This document shows, piece by piece, positions 43,215 through 52,598 of a stretch of 64,000 nt of DNA; positions within the stretch are counted from its first letter, which is position 1, and each line of letters begins with the position of its first letter. The DNA is from Brevundimonas sp. MF30-B. Lineage in GTDB: Bacteria > Pseudomonadota > Alphaproteobacteria > Caulobacterales > Caulobacteraceae. The notes beneath the pieces were generated by a model, which did no database searches, was not told the origin of the DNA, and saw only the letters and a list, made by a program, of their open reading frames with translations. The position numbers were made by a program, and so were the translations under genes. The DNA lies in NCBI RefSeq assembly GCF_004683885.1, contig NZ_CP038440.1:2638001-2702000 (forward strand), in the 5' to 3' direction.

Positions 43215-44324
43215 TCAACGCAGCTTCAGGGTCGCCAGGCCGGCGAGCGCCAGCATGGCGGAGACGATCCAGAAGCGGATCACCACCGTCGATTCCGGCC
43301 AGCCCATCTTTTCGAAATGGTGGTGGATTGGCGCCATTAGGAAGATCCGCTTCTTGGTGGCCTTGAAGTAGCCGACCTGGATCATGACCGAGGCCGCCTC
43401 GATGACGAACAGGCCGCCGACGATGCCCAGCACCAGCTCGTGCTTGGTGGTCACGGCGATGGCGCCCAGCGCGCCGCCCAGGGCCAGCGAACCCGTGTCG
43501 CCCATGAAGATCTTGGCCGGGGGAGCGTTGTACCAGAGGAAGCCCGTGCCCCCGCCGATGATGGCCGCGCAGAAGATGGCCAGCTCGCCCGCGCCCGGCA
43601 CGTGGTGGACCTGGAGGTATTCCGAGAAAACGAAGTTGCCGACCAGATACGAGATCACCCCGAACGCGGCGGCCGCCATCATCACCGGCACGATGGCCAG
43701 GCCGTCCAGGCCGTCGGTCAGATTCACTGCATTAGAAAAGCCCACCAGGGTGAAGGCGGCGAAGATCACATAGAACCAGCCGATGTTCAGCAGCACGTCC
43801 TTGAAGAACGGAAAGGCGATGGAGGTCTCCAACCCCGGCGAGGTCGGCGAGGCCGTCATCCACAGCACCGTCAGCACGCCGGCGATGACCGACACCACGA
43901 CCTGGGCGGCCAGCTTCTGTTTCGACGTCAGGCCGGCCGAGCTCTGTTTGGACACCTTGGCGTAGTCGTCGATGAAGCCCAGCACGCCGAAGGCGGCGGT
44001 CACCAGCGACACGATCCAGATGTAGGGATCGGTCAGGTCGGCCCACAGGAAGACGCCCGCCGCGATGCCCGCCAGGATCATCAGCCCGCCCATGGTCGGG
44101 GTGCCGACCTTGGACAGGTGCGACACCGGGCCGTCGTCGCGGATCGGCTGGCCCTTGCCCTGGCGCGCCCGCATCCAGTTGATGAAGCGGCTGCCCATGG
44201 CCACCGCCACGATCATCGCCGTGGCCATCGCCAGGCCGACCCGCACCGTCTGGTACTGGATCAGGTTCAGCAGCGGATAGTCGCGGGCGACGTCGGCGAA
44301 GTGGAGATAGAGCAGGTAGAACAT
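43215..44324 (-). CDS. mraY: MraY, phospho-MurNAc-pentapeptide translocase
   Basis: A 369-residue membrane enzyme that links phospho-MurNAc-pentapeptide to undecaprenyl phosphate, producing lipid I. Characteristic segments are [14 protein letters not shown], the Asp-rich [29 protein letters not shown] and [13 protein letters not shown]. Ten membrane helices are expected and visible. It lies between murF and murD in the standard order. Confidence 0.97.
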   Translation of the reverse strand: MFYLLYLHFADVARDYPLLNLIQYQTVRVGLAMATAMIVAVAMGSRFINWMRARQGKGQPIRDDGPVSHLSKVGTPTMGGLMILAGIAAGVFLWADLTDPYIWIVSLVTAAFGVLGFIDDYAKVSKQSSAGLTSKQKLAAQVVVSVIAGVLTVLWMTASPTSPGLETSIAFPFFKDVLLNIGWFYVIFAAFTLVGFSNAVNLTDGLDGLAIVPVMMAAAAFGVISYLVGNFVFSEYLQVHHVPGAGELAIFCAAIIGGGTGFLWYNAPPAKIFMGDTGSLALGGALGAIAVTTKHELVLGIVGGLFVIEAASVMIQVGYFKATKKRIFLMAPIHHHFEKMGWPESTVVIRFWIVSAMLALAGLATLKLR

Positions 44325-44344
44325 GGGTGGAGTCTTCTTTCGCC

Positions 44345-45796
44345 CTATCGCGTCCCGCGCGGCGGGCCGCTGCTTGAGGGCGCCGGATCGGTGGGGTCAA
44401 GCGGCGCCGTATCCAGCGCCGCCAGCGCCTTGGCGACGAGGGCGGCCTTGGAGCCGTTGGAGCCCTTGACCATGACGATGTCGCCAGGGCCGGCGAGCAC
44501 CGCCGCCTCGGCCGCCAGTTCGGCCGCCGTTTCGCGCCACAGGCCGCGCCGCGCCGCCGGCAGGGCGTCGTGCAGGCGCTTCATCTCGGGTCCGGCCGTG
44601 TGGACCAGGGCGATGTCGGCGGCGACGATCGGTCCGGCCAGCCCCTCGTGCAGATCACGCGCGCGGCCGCCCAGCTCCAGCATGTCGCTCAGCACCACCA
44701 CGCGGCGCCCGCCCGCTCCGGGAGTGCGCGCGCCCAGCGAGCGGAAACCCGCCGTCATCGACATCGGATTGGCGTTATAGCTCTCGTCGATCAGGGTGAA
44801 GGCGCCCTCAGTTGTGCGCACCACCTTGGTTTCGCCCCGCCCCGCCAGCGGCCGGAAGTCGGCCAAGGCCTGCAGCACCAGGTCGCGCGACACGTCCAGC
44901 GCCTCGAGCATCAGCAGCACGCACAGGCTGTTCAGCCCCCAGTGCGCGCCGGACTGGGCCAGCCGATAGTCCAGCGTTTCGCCGTGCAGACGGGCGCGCA
45001 CAGTCGCGCCTTCGGCGTCGGGGGTGAAGTCGATCAGCCGCGCCTCGCAGCCCTCGCCCGTTCCGAAGCGCCAGACCTGACCGGCGTGCCGACCCGCAAC
45101 GGCCTCGACGATGTCCGCCTGGGCCACGTCGGCGTTCAACACCGCCACGCCGCCCTCGGCCAGGCCTTCGAAGATGGCCGCCTTCTCGCGCGCCACCCCG
45201 GCCTCGCCATCGGAAAAGGCCTCGATGTGGACGGGCCCGACGGTTGTGACGCAGGCCGCGTGCGGACGAACCATGCGGCTGAGAGGCGCGATCTCGCCCG
45301 GCGCGTTCATGCCGATCTCGAACACGGCGCGGTCGGTCCCACGCGGCATCCGCGCCAGGGTCAGCGGCACGCCGATGTGATTGTTGTAGCTCTTGATAGA
45401 GCCGTGGCTGGTCCCGGCCAGCTCAAGGCCTGCGCGGATCGCCTGGGTGACGCTGGTCTTGCCGACCGAGCCGGTCACCGCGCCGCGCTTCGTGCCCTGG
45501 GAGCGATCGCGCGCGGCCTGGCCCAGCGCCTCGAGCCCCTTCAGAACATCGGGCACGACGACGAACGGACCGCCCTCGACGGGCCGCTCGACCAGCGCGC
45601 CGACCGCGCCAGCGGCGAAGGCCGAGGCGGCGAATTCATGCCCGTCACGCGCGCCCTTCAGCGCCAGGAACAGGTCGCCGGCCGCGATCTCGCGGCTGTT
45701 GTAGGTCAGGCCCTCGGCCGTGAAATCGCCGGCCTCGACGCGGCCGCCCACGGCGCGGGCGATCTCGTCGGAGGTCCACAGGGGGGTGTCAGGCAT
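44345..45796 (-). CDS. murF: MurF, UDP-MurNAc-tripeptide:D-Ala-D-Ala ligase
   Basis: A 483-residue Mur ligase adding D-Ala-D-Ala. The ATP-binding segment is [19 protein letters not shown] (about residue 109), with [20 protein letters not shown] and [14 protein letters not shown] typical of MurF. The start overlaps the murE stop by 8 bases. The C-terminus is slightly extended and Pro/Ser-rich. Confidence 0.96.
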   Translation of the reverse strand: MPDTPLWTSDEIARAVGGRVEAGDFTAEGLTYNSREIAAGDLFLALKGARDGHEFAASAFAAGAVGALVERPVEGGPFVVVPDVLKGLEALGQAARDRSQGTKRGAVTGSVGKTSVTQAIRAGLELAGTSHGSIKSYNNHIGVPLTLARMPRGTDRAVFEIGMNAPGEIAPLSRMVRPHAACVTTVGPVHIEAFSDGEAGVAREKAAIFEGLAEGGVAVLNADVAQADIVEAVAGRHAGQVWRFGTGEGCEARLIDFTPDAEGATVRARLHGETLDYRLAQSGAHWGLNSLCVLLMLEALDVSRDLVLQALADFRPLAGRGETKVVRTTEGAFTLIDESYNANPMSMTAGFRSLGARTPGAGGRRVVVLSDMLELGGRARDLHEGLAGPIVAADIALVHTAGPEMKRLHDALPAARRGLWRETAAELAAEAAVLAGPGDIVMVKGSNGSKAALVAKALAALDTAPLDPTDPAPSSSGPPRGTR

Positions 45797-47243
45797 GGGC
45801 GGTCAGGGCCTCGGTCGCGACGGTCGCGTCGTCGAAGGGGTGGGTCACGCCCCCGACGATCTGGCCCTGTTCATGCCCTTTCCCGGCGATCACCACCACA
45901 TCGCCGTCGTCCATCATGGCGATGGCCTGGTCGATGGCGGCGCGACGGTCGCCGACCTCCAGCGCCTGAGGGCAGCCTTGACGCACCATGGCGCGGATCG
46001 AGGCGGGGTCTTCCGAGCGGGGGTTGTCGTCGGTGACGATGGCCACGTCAGCCAGCCGCCCGGCGATCTCGCCCATCAAGGGCCTTTTGGCCCGGTCGCG
46101 GTCGCCGCCGGCGCCGAAGACCACGATCAGCCGGCCCGTCGCGTGCGGACGCAGCGCCGTCAGCACCGTCTCCAGACCGTCAGGCGTATGGGCGTAATCG
46201 ACATAGACCTCGCCTCGGCCGGATCCGGCGATGCGCTGCAGCCGGCCCTGCGCGCCCTGAAGCCCTTCCAGCGCGGCCAGAACACGCTCGGCGTCCTCAC
46301 CCGCGGCGATGCACAGACCGGCCGCCACCAGGGCGTTCGACGCCTGGAAGCCGCCGGCCAGCGGCAGCAGGAGTTCATGAGTGCGGCCGCGCACGTCCAG
46401 CGTCAGACGCTGGCCCTCGGGCGTGGCGCGGCGGCCGATAAGCGTCAGGTCACGGCCTCGCTCACCCACCCCCATGACGCCCAGGCCCGAGACGATGGCG
46501 GCCGAGGCGAACTCGCAATAGGCGTCGGAATCGGCGTTCAATACAGCCGTGCGCCCGCGCGGCAGCAGGGTCTCGAACAGCCGCAGCTTGGCCGCCCGAT
46601 AGGCCGCCATGTCGCCGTGATAATCCAGATGGTCCTGGGTCAGGTTGGTGAAGGCCGCCGCCTTCAGCGCCACGCCGTCCAGCCGCCGCTGATCGATGCC
46701 GTGCGACGAGGCCTCCAGCGCCAGATGGGTGACGCCCTGCTCCGCCAGGCCCGACAGCAGCCGCGCCGCCTCGCCCGCGTCGGGACTGGTCAGACCCGGC
46801 CCCGTGAGGGCCTGGGTCCGGGCGCCCGACTGGGCGGTAACGCCCAGCGTCCCCATGCTGGCCGAGACGTGGCCCAGCGAGGCCCATATCTGGCGGCAGA
46901 AGTTGGCGACCGAGGTCTTGCCGTTGGTGCCGGTGACCGCGACGCAGGTCTGCGGCTGCAGGCCGTAGAAGCTGCGCGCCGCGATGGCGTAGGCTCGGCG
47001 CACGTCGCCGGAGGTCACCAGCACCGGCGCGGCCTCGGCAGGCGTGTCGGCCGAGGCGAGCACCGCCGCCGCGCCCTTGGCGAGGGCCTGGGGGATGAAG
47101 GCGCGGCCGTCCGACTGGCTGCCCGGCAGGGCGACGAACAGCGTGCCCGGCGCGACCTTGCGGCTGTCGGCCGTCACACCGGTGATCTCCGGGTCCGACG
47201 GCACGTCGCGGCGCAGCAGTTCGGACAGGCGAAGCGCGCTCAT
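45789..47243 (-). CDS. murE: MurE, UDP-MurNAc-dipeptide ligase (meso-DAP adding)
   Basis: A 484-residue Mur ligase. The ATP site is GTNGKTSVANFCRQIWA (about residue 113), LEASSHGIDQRRLDGV carries a conserved His, and the C-terminal DNPRSEDP is the meso-diaminopimelate-recognition motif, in accord with a Gram-negative wall. The start overlaps the ftsI stop by four bases. Confidence 0.96.
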   Translation of the reverse strand: MSALRLSELLRRDVPSDPEITGVTADSRKVAPGTLFVALPGSQSDGRAFIPQALAKGAAAVLASADTPAEAAPVLVTSGDVRRAYAIAARSFYGLQPQTCVAVTGTNGKTSVANFCRQIWASLGHVSASMGTLGVTAQSGARTQALTGPGLTSPDAGEAARLLSGLAEQGVTHLALEASSHGIDQRRLDGVALKAAAFTNLTQDHLDYHGDMAAYRAAKLRLFETLLPRGRTAVLNADSDAYCEFASAAIVSGLGVMGVGERGRDLTLIGRRATPEGQRLTLDVRGRTHELLLPLAGGFQASNALVAAGLCIAAGEDAERVLAALEGLQGAQGRLQRIAGSGRGEVYVDYAHTPDGLETVLTALRPHATGRLIVVFGAGGDRDRAKRPLMGEIAGRLADVAIVTDDNPRSEDPASIRAMVRQGCPQALEVGDRRAAIDQAIAMMDDGDVVVIAGKGHEQGQIVGGVTHPFDDATVATEALTAHA

Positions 47244-49003
47244 TGGGCGGCCTCGGCCACGGGCTCGGGGATTTTCTCTCCGGTCGCGGTGCGCCAGCGA
47301 TCGGCCCGCCGCTCCACGCCCAGGAAGGGGGCGATGCGGTCGGCGATGCGGCCCACGGCCGGCGCGGCGACGAAGCCGCCCGTGCGCGGATAGCTGCCCG
47401 GCTCGTCGATCAGGATGAAGATGGAATAGCGCTTGGCGTTGGCCGGGCCGTCCGCCGGGAAGACCGCCGCGAACGAACCCACGGCGACCGTCGGATCATA
47501 GCGGCCGTTGACCAGCTTGTTGGCCGAGCCGGTCTTGCCGCCGACCCGCAGGCCCGGCGCGTCGGCCCGCCCACCCGAACCACGCACCACATTGCGGCGC
47601 ATCAGGTCCAGCATGGCCAGAGACGTCTGCTCGGACACCACCTGATGCGTCTGCGCATTGCGCGCGCCGCCCTTGCGCAGGCTCAGCGGCACGAAGCGCC
47701 CGCCGTTGGTCAGGGCGCCATAGGCGGCGGCGGCCTGGACCGGGGTGATCATGATGCCGTAGCCGAACGACAACGACGCCAGGGTCGAGTCGTCCCACTT
47801 GCCTGGACGACGCGGACGCGCGCTTTCCTTCAGTTCGATCGGGGCGGCGTCCAGCAGGCCCAGGCGCTGGAAATAGGTCTTCATCACGTCTCCGCCCATC
47901 TCGACCGCCAGGCGCGAGGTGCCGATGTTGGACGAGTGGATGAAGACGTCTTCCAGCGTCATGATCCGGTTCTGGGCGTGGAAGTCGTTGATGCGCCGGT
48001 TGCCGATCATGAAGGTCTGCGACGCGTCGAACAGGGTGTTCATGTCGGCCCGCCCGGTGTCCAGGCCGGCGGCGACGGTGAAGCTCTTGAACACCGAGCC
48101 CATTTCATAGTGGGCCGAGGTGACGCGGTTGAGGGTCGCCCCCTCGCTCGCGGCGTCGCGCTGGTCGGGATCGAAGGACGGCCAGCTGGCCATGCCCAGA
48201 ACCTCGCCGGTCTGGACGTCGGTGATGATGCCCACCGCGCCGCGGGCCTGGGCCGCCTCGGCGGCGGCGGCCAGCTCGTTCTCCAGCACGCCCTGGACGC
48301 GCAGGTCGATGGACAGGGCGAAGTCCTGGCCCGCCGCGCCGGCGGCCTTGATCTCCTTGTCGAACGCCAGCTCGGCGCCCGAGACGCCGACGTTGCCCGT
48401 GTCGGCCACGCCGAGCAGGTGCCGCGCCGAGGCGCCCAGCGGATAAACCCGGCGATCTTCAGGCTCGAAGGTCACGCCGCCCAAGGCCAGGTCATGCACC
48501 GCCGCGCGCTCGGACGGGGTCAGACCCGTCAGCACGATCAGCCGCCGCTCGCCGTTCAGCACGCGGTTCAGGCGCGAGGCGGGAATGCGCGGCAGGGCGG
48601 CGCGCAGCTGGCGGAAGGCGATACCCCGGTCCCAGACCTCTCGCGGGTCGATGTAGAGGCCGTAGTGGACGATGTTGGTCGCCAGCAGCTGGCCGTTGCG
48701 GTCCGTCAGATCGGCCCGCGCCACCGCGCCCGGCGCCAGTCCTGCGCCGCCGCCGCGCTGCGGTCCCCACAGGGCCGCGTGCGCCGCGCCGATCGCCAGC
48801 ACGCCGAAGATCACCGAGAAGATGATGACCAGCACGAAGATGCGGACGCGCGTGTCCTCTTCCGGCTTGCCGCTGGCCTTGGCGCGCTCGAAGGCGTGCT
48901 CCAGCCCCCACACCAGTTCGCCGACCCAGCGCCAGCCGGGGCCCAGGCGGCGCGGCGCGCCCAGACCGGGGGCGGGACGGTAGTGCGGCTCGTGCACGCT
49001 CAT
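47240..49003 (-). CDS. ftsI: FtsI, septal transpeptidase (PBP3)
   Basis: A 587-residue class B penicillin-binding protein that cross-links septal peptidoglycan. It has one membrane helix at about residues 50-72 (FVLVIIFSVIFGVLAIGAAHA). The transpeptidase motifs are SVFK (about 302), SSN in HSSNIGTSR (about 356), and KTG in VGGKTGSANKL (about 487). The N-terminal cytoplasmic part is about 50 residues. It overlaps ftsL by four bases (ATGA). Confidence 0.96.
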   Translation of the reverse strand: MSVHEPHYRPAPGLGAPRRLGPGWRWVGELVWGLEHAFERAKASGKPEEDTRVRIFVLVIIFSVIFGVLAIGAAHAALWGPQRGGGAGLAPGAVARADLTDRNGQLLATNIVHYGLYIDPREVWDRGIAFRQLRAALPRIPASRLNRVLNGERRLIVLTGLTPSERAAVHDLALGGVTFEPEDRRVYPLGASARHLLGVADTGNVGVSGAELAFDKEIKAAGAAGQDFALSIDLRVQGVLENELAAAAEAAQARGAVGIITDVQTGEVLGMASWPSFDPDQRDAASEGATLNRVTSAHYEMGSVFKSFTVAAGLDTGRADMNTLFDASQTFMIGNRRINDFHAQNRIMTLEDVFIHSSNIGTSRLAVEMGGDVMKTYFQRLGLLDAAPIELKESARPRRPGKWDDSTLASLSFGYGIMITPVQAAAAYGALTNGGRFVPLSLRKGGARNAQTHQVVSEQTSLAMLDLMRRNVVRGSGGRADAPGLRVGGKTGSANKLVNGRYDPTVAVGSFAAVFPADGPANAKRYSIFILIDEPGSYPRTGGFVAAPAVGRIADRIAPFLGVERRADRWRTATGEKIPEPVAEAAQ

Positions 49004-49410
49004 TGCACAGCCTCCGCCGGAAGCGGCGCAGGCGCCGTCGTCGCCGGGATCGCGGGCGCCACCACAGGCGCAGGCTCGACCTCGGGCGCCAGTTCGACCA
49101 GGCCGTGGGCGTCGGTGACCTGTTTGACCGCCACAGGCTCCAGGCCGGCCTCACGCGACAGGGCCTCCAGCCGCGCGGGCTGCTCCAGCCGCGCCGCCTC
49201 GGCGGTCAGCAGACGCACCCGCTGGCGGTTATCCGCGATCTCGCGCTCCAGCTCGGCGATGCGCGAACCCTCGCGTGCGGCGCCCGCCTTGGCGACATAG
49301 ACCGACAGGATCATCACCGCGACCAGGACGCAGCCGACGATCTCGACCCAGCGCACGCCGCGCACCTTCCAGTCGAAGACCCGCTGGATGGGGGCTGTCA
49401 GCGTCCTCAT
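49000..49410 (-). CDS. ftsL: FtsL-like cell-division protein
   Basis: A 136-residue bitopic protein with one membrane helix ([20 protein letters not shown], about residues 25-44) and a periplasmic heptad coil ([20 protein letters not shown]), then a Pro/Ala-rich tail. It sits between rsmH and ftsI, the invariable place of ftsL. Sequence conservation is low for this family, so identification rests on topology and position. It overlaps rsmH by four bases. Confidence 0.87.
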   Translation of the reverse strand: MRTLTAPIQRVFDWKVRGVRWVEIVGCVLVAVMILSVYVAKAGAAREGSRIAELEREIADNRQRVRLLTAEAARLEQPARLEALSREAGLEPVAVKQVTDAHGLVELAPEVEPAPVVAPAIPATTAPAPLPAEAVQ

Positions 49411-50354
49411 GCCGCCGCCCTCCAGGCCGGAGCGTCGGTGCGGACGGCGGCGCGAAGCTTGGCCGAACGCGCGCGCGGATTGACGGCGCGCTCCTGATCG
49501 GTCGCCTCGCGGGCGCCCTTGAAGATCATGTCGAAGCTGGGCCGACGCGTCTCGACCGCGACCGGCGCGTGACGCGAGCCGCCGGGCGCGTTTCCGCTGC
49601 GCTCGGCGAAGAAGGTCTTGACGATGCGGTCCTCCAGCGAATGGAAGGTCACCACCGCCAGCCGGCCTCCGGGCGACAGGGTCGCCTCCGCCGCAGCCAG
49701 CCCGCGCTCCAGCTCGCCCAGTTCGTCGTTCACGGCGATGCGCAGCGCCTGGAAGGTTCGCGTCGCCGGATGGATAGCCGCGCCGCGCCGACCGCCCAGA
49801 GCCTTTTCGACCACTTCGGCCAGATCCAGGGTGCGCTCGAACGGCCGCTCTGCCCGGCGGCGCAGAATGGCGGTCGCCACCCGGCCCGACTGACGCTCCT
49901 CGCCGTACAGTTTCAGGATATGGGCCAGCGGCCCGTGCTCCCAGCCGTTGACGATGTCCGCGGCGGTCCGGCCCTCATCAGCCATGCGCATGTCCAGCGG
50001 CCCGTCGCGCATGAAGGAAAAGCCGCGCTCGGCCTGGTCCAGCTGCATCGACGAGACGCCAATGTCGAACACCGCGCCGTCCAGCCGCGCCTCGCCCGTT
50101 TCAGCAAAGGCCTCGGCCAGGCCCGAGAACGGCGTCTCGATCAGGCGGAAGCGGTCCGGATGATCCGCCGCCACCGCCTCGGCGTGCGGACGGACGGTCG
50201 GATCGCGGTCCAGGCCGATGACGCTCGCGCCGGTCGCCAGGATGGCGCGCGCATAGCCGCCCGCGCCGAAGGTGGCGTCGATCATCACCTCGCCGGCGCG
50301 CGGGCTCAGCGCCTCGATGACTTCGTTGAGCAGGACGGGGGCGTGAGGGCTCAT
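49407..50354 (-). CDS. rsmH: RsmH, 16S rRNA m4C1402 methyltransferase
   Basis: A 315-residue SAM-dependent enzyme methylating N4 of C1402. [20 protein letters not shown] starts the protein, [20 protein letters not shown] is SAM motif I, and [20 protein letters not shown] is the family signature. It overlaps mraZ by four bases and ftsL by four, consistent with a single dcw transcript. Confidence 0.97.
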   Translation of the reverse strand: MSPHAPVLLNEVIEALSPRAGEVMIDATFGAGGYARAILATGASVIGLDRDPTVRPHAEAVAADHPDRFRLIETPFSGLAEAFAETGEARLDGAVFDIGVSSMQLDQAERGFSFMRDGPLDMRMADEGRTAADIVNGWEHGPLAHILKLYGEERQSGRVATAILRRRAERPFERTLDLAEVVEKALGGRRGAAIHPATRTFQALRIAVNDELGELERGLAAAEATLSPGGRLAVVTFHSLEDRIVKTFFAERSGNAPGGSRHAPVAVETRRPSFDMIFKGAREATDQERAVNPRARSAKLRAAVRTDAPAWRAAA

Positions 50355-50836
50355 TGACCCTCCCGCGCGGCGATCGACGCCTTGCGGCGCGCCTCGCCCA
50401 ATTCACGCAGGGCCTTGCCGGCCAGGGCGCGCTGCGCCTCGCGGTGCGCCAGCCAGGCTTGGCGGTCCCAGATCTGGAAGCGTGAACCAAGCCCCGCGAT
50501 CACCACATCCTGGCCCAAGCCCATTTCGGCGCACAGGCTTTCCGGCAGGGTGATGCGGCCGCCGGCGTCATAGGCCAGCGGCTTCTGACCCGCGTAGACA
50601 GTGGCCTCGAGCGCCGACCGGTACTCGTCGCCGAACGGCAGGCCGTCGATCAGCGCCTGGTACTCGGCGAACAGGCGGTCGCCGCCCGCTTCCAGGCACG
50701 GCGCCTCGATGGAGGGAAAGCAGAACACGCCATGCTCGGCGCCATTGTCGGCTGTGCGGAACTCCTGAGGGATCAGGAGACGGCGCTTGCCGTCCAGCTG
50801 CTTCTCATAGGTCGAGAGAAACACGCCCTGCCCCAT
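50351..50836 (-). CDS. mraZ: MraZ, transcriptional repressor of the dcw cluster
   Basis: A 161-residue protein with two AbrB-like domains; the first is [22 protein letters not shown], the second has [22 protein letters not shown] 50836 was chosen (MGQGVFL) over an upstream in-frame start at 50893. MraZ binds TGGGN repeats before its own gene and represses the dcw operon; four such repeats are found here at 50910-50944. Confidence 0.95.
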   Translation of the reverse strand: MGQGVFLSTYEKQLDGKRRLLIPQEFRTADNGAEHGVFCFPSIEAPCLEAGGDRLFAEYQALIDGLPFGDEYRSALEATVYAGQKPLAYDAGGRITLPESLCAEMGLGQDVVIAGLGSRFQIWDRQAWLAHREAQRALAGKALRELGEARRKASIAAREGQ

Positions 50837-50909
50837 CGGACCTTGAGGTCCGCCCCTGATTGCCAATGCGCCCAAAAGACGGGCGCGCCCCAATGCCTGC
50901 TAACGCATT

Positions 50910-50944
50910 TGGGATAGCATGGGATCAGATGGGTCTCAATGGGA
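50910..50944. promoter_or_regulatory. Four MraZ-box repeats on a 10-bp period
   Basis: TGGGA, TGGGA, TGGGT and TGGGA start at 50910, 50920, 50930 and 50940, each followed by a five-base spacer. This matches the known MraZ operator (TGGGN repeats with 5-base spacers). It lies 74-108 bases upstream of mraZ and overlaps a possible minus-strand promoter with TTGAGA and GCTATCCC elements, so bound MraZ would block it. Confidence 0.85.
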
Positions 50945-50966
50945 TTGATTGACGCTTTTTAACCAC

Positions 50967-50981
50967 GTTCGAGCTGTGTTC
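50967..50981. promoter_or_regulatory. LexA-type SOS box 1 (GTTC-N7-GTTC)
   Basis: GTTCGAGCTGTGTTC fits the alphaproteobacterial LexA consensus GTTC-N7-GTTC exactly. It lies 131 bases upstream of mraZ, next to the MraZ boxes, and 169 bases before the rightward lipoprotein gene. The other site is 25 bases away. Binding is a prediction. Confidence 0.55.
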
Positions 50982-51005
50982 ACCGCGTTACACCGCCAAA
51001 AACGT

Positions 51006-51020
51006 GAACATACAAAGAAC
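51006..51020. promoter_or_regulatory. LexA-type SOS box 2 (GAAC-N7-GAAC)
   Basis: GAACATACAAAGAAC is the reverse complement form of the GTTC-N7-GTTC consensus, with an AT-rich spacer like that of known SOS boxes. It is 25 bases from box 1 in the same intergenic region. The remaining bases of the 313-base gap (50837-51149) hold mraZ and lipoprotein promoters that I cannot define further. Confidence 0.55.
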
Positions 51021-51149
51021 ACGCCAAGTATTAACAGGCTGGGGACCCTTTGGTCGCCCAGATGCGGCCAAAAGCATTAACGAAAACGCCGCCTTGCCAG
51101 ATGCTTTCCCGAGGCGTTCTTTGCGAGCTCGAACCTCGGAGCTGATCCC

Positions 51150-51935
51150 ATGAAGCGCCTCTTTCCGATCCTGACGGCGGCGCTCGCCCTGTCGGGCTGC
51201 ATCATCATCTCAAACGAAGGAGGCGAACGCACTGTCGCGACCGCTGACGCCCCGACCGCCGGGCTGTCGGCCGCCTACGCCGCCGCCATCGCGGATCCGC
51301 TGCGGCCCGCTGAGGAGCGCGAGCGCGATCCCCTCCGCCATCCGGCCGAGATGCTGGCCTTCGCCGAGCTGTCGCCGGGCGACCGCATCGCCGACATCCG
51401 GCCCGGCGCCGGCTACTTCACCCGCCTGTTCGCCCGGGTCGTGGGACCGCAGGGGCATGTCTACGCCTTCGTGCCGGATCAGACCTCGGCGCGCGAGAAC
51501 GCCCGGGCCCAGCCGCTGGTGGACGCCTACGGCAACGTCAGCCTGGTCAACGGGCGGTTGGAGGCCATGCGGTTCGATCAGCCGCTGGACGTGATCTTCG
51601 TCAGTCAGGAATACCACGACTTTCACCTGCCCTTCTTCGGGCCGGCCGACATCGCTCAGGTCAACGCCTCGGCGTTCCGCGCCCTGCGCCCCGGCGGCCT
51701 GTACGTCCTGATCGACCATCAGGCGCGACCCGGCAGCGGGATCAGCGACACCGCCCAGCTGCACCGCATCGAAGGCGCCCAGCTGCGGCGCGAGGTCGAG
51801 GCCGCCGGCTTCGTCTTCGACGGCGAAAGCACGGCCGTGGCGAACCCGGCCGACGACCACAGCCTGAACGTCTTCGACCCGGCCATTCGCGGCCGGACCG
51901 ACCAGTTCGTCTATCGCTTTAGAAAGCCGGGCTGA
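51150..51935 (+). CDS. Lipoprotein with methyltransferase-like fold
   Basis: A 261-residue protein with a lipobox (LALSGC, Cys at about 17) followed by IIISNEGGER. The remainder resembles a class I methyltransferase: motif-I-like ADIRPGAGYFTRLFARVVGP, an acidic strand near YAFVPDQ, and RPGGLYVLIDHQARPG. Motif I is altered (DIRPGAG in place of D-x-G-x-G-x-G). An exported lipoprotein would not meet SAM, so catalysis is doubtful. The Cys-proximal motif GCIIIS is shared with two other lipoproteins in this window. The role is unknown. Confidence 0.78.
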   Translation: MKRLFPILTAALALSGCIIISNEGGERTVATADAPTAGLSAAYAAAIADPLRPAEERERDPLRHPAEMLAFAELSPGDRIADIRPGAGYFTRLFARVVGPQGHVYAFVPDQTSARENARAQPLVDAYGNVSLVNGRLEAMRFDQPLDVIFVSQEYHDFHLPFFGPADIAQVNASAFRALRPGGLYVLIDHQARPGSGISDTAQLHRIEGAQLRREVEAAGFVFDGESTAVANPADDHSLNVFDPAIRGRTDQFVYRFRKPG

Positions 51936-51941
51936 GCCCGA

Positions 51942-52394
51942 TCAGAAGTATTCGGCGTTCGCCGGGCACTGGGCGCTTATGCGGCGCGCGGTGATGCTGG
52001 CCGGCAGATAGGGCGTGCCACGCGCCAGCTGGGCGCCGCCGCGGAAGCTGAAGCTCTCGGCCTGATAAGGGCCGTTCAGCCGCACATTAATTCGACGGCC
52101 CTTGCGGTCCTGGCATGTGCCTTCGAACCGCGCATTGCCGCCGGCGACCTCGCGCACCGGATAGGTGCACTGCCAGCGGCGTGTCGACAGGCCGCCGAAG
52201 AATCGGTTGATCTCGCTGGCCCGCACGCATTTCTGCTCGGTGTCGCGCACGCCAACCGCATTGGTGGTGTATTCCCAATAGCCGGGCTGGGGCGTCTGGG
52301 CGGGGCTCTGCGCCTGGCCCGGCGCAGCCAGCAGCAGGGCGGCCCCGACGGCGGGGACGGCCAGGGCGGCGGCGCGGTACAGGGAGGGCTTCAT
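51942..52394 (-). CDS. Periplasmic DUF3617-like protein
   Basis: A 150-residue protein with a signal peptide (MKPSLYRAAALAVPAVGAAL, cleavage after GQAQ). AAGGA at 6-base spacing supports ATG 52394 over an ATG ten codons upstream. The sequence PGYWEYTTNAVGVRDTEQKC and four later Cys fit the DUF3617 family of small periplasmic proteins with two disulfide pairs. Its function is unknown. The stop is 7 bases from the stop of the converging lipoprotein gene. Confidence 0.78.
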   Translation of the reverse strand: MKPSLYRAAALAVPAVGAALLLAAPGQAQSPAQTPQPGYWEYTTNAVGVRDTEQKCVRASEINRFFGGLSTRRWQCTYPVREVAGGNARFEGTCQDRKGRRINVRLNGPYQAESFSFRGGAQLARGTPYLPASITARRISAQCPANAEYF

Positions 52395-52488
52395 CGCTTT
52401 TCCTTGGGGCTTGGTGGTCTTCATGGTGATGACCGTGCCAGATGGCGGTTGAACGGCGGCTGAACAAGCTTTGAGCCCGCTCCGAGCC

Positions 52489-52518
52489 TTGACGGCGGAC
52501 CCCGCCTTTGTCTATACG
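52489..52518 (+). promoter_or_regulatory. rpmB promoter, TTGACG-N18-TATACG
   Basis: TTGACG (52489-52494) and TATACG (52513-52518) are separated by 18 bases, close to a strong housekeeping promoter. The predicted start of transcription is near 52525, giving a leader of about 74 bases. Confidence 0.65.
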
Positions 52519-52527
52519 GCCCCCTCT

Positions 52528-52590
52528 CGCGCGGGCCTCGACCCGCGCGTACCTGTTTCATGCGCCCCTTGTGGGCTGCAAGCCCAAGGA
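52528..52590 (+). promoter_or_regulatory. rpmB structured leader with sequestered Shine-Dalgarno
   Basis: The first hairpin, CGCGCGGG (52528-52535) with CCCGCGCG (52542-52549), sits at the likely 5' end of the mRNA. The second pairs CCTT (52567-52570) and GGGCT (52573-52577) with AGCCC (52581-52585) and AAGG (52586-52589). AAGGA at 52586-52590 is the ribosome-binding site of rpmB, so the second hairpin can hide it. This is the shape of a translational autoregulation site, though a protein ligand is not known. Confidence 0.55.
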
Positions 52591-52598
52591 CTTTGACG

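Noticed and set aside
47243..49300. Long plus-strand frame of about 685 codons across ftsI and ftsL
   Set aside because: It is a shadow of the ftsI and ftsL codons; the minus strand has all transpeptidase motifs and the dcw operon overlaps.
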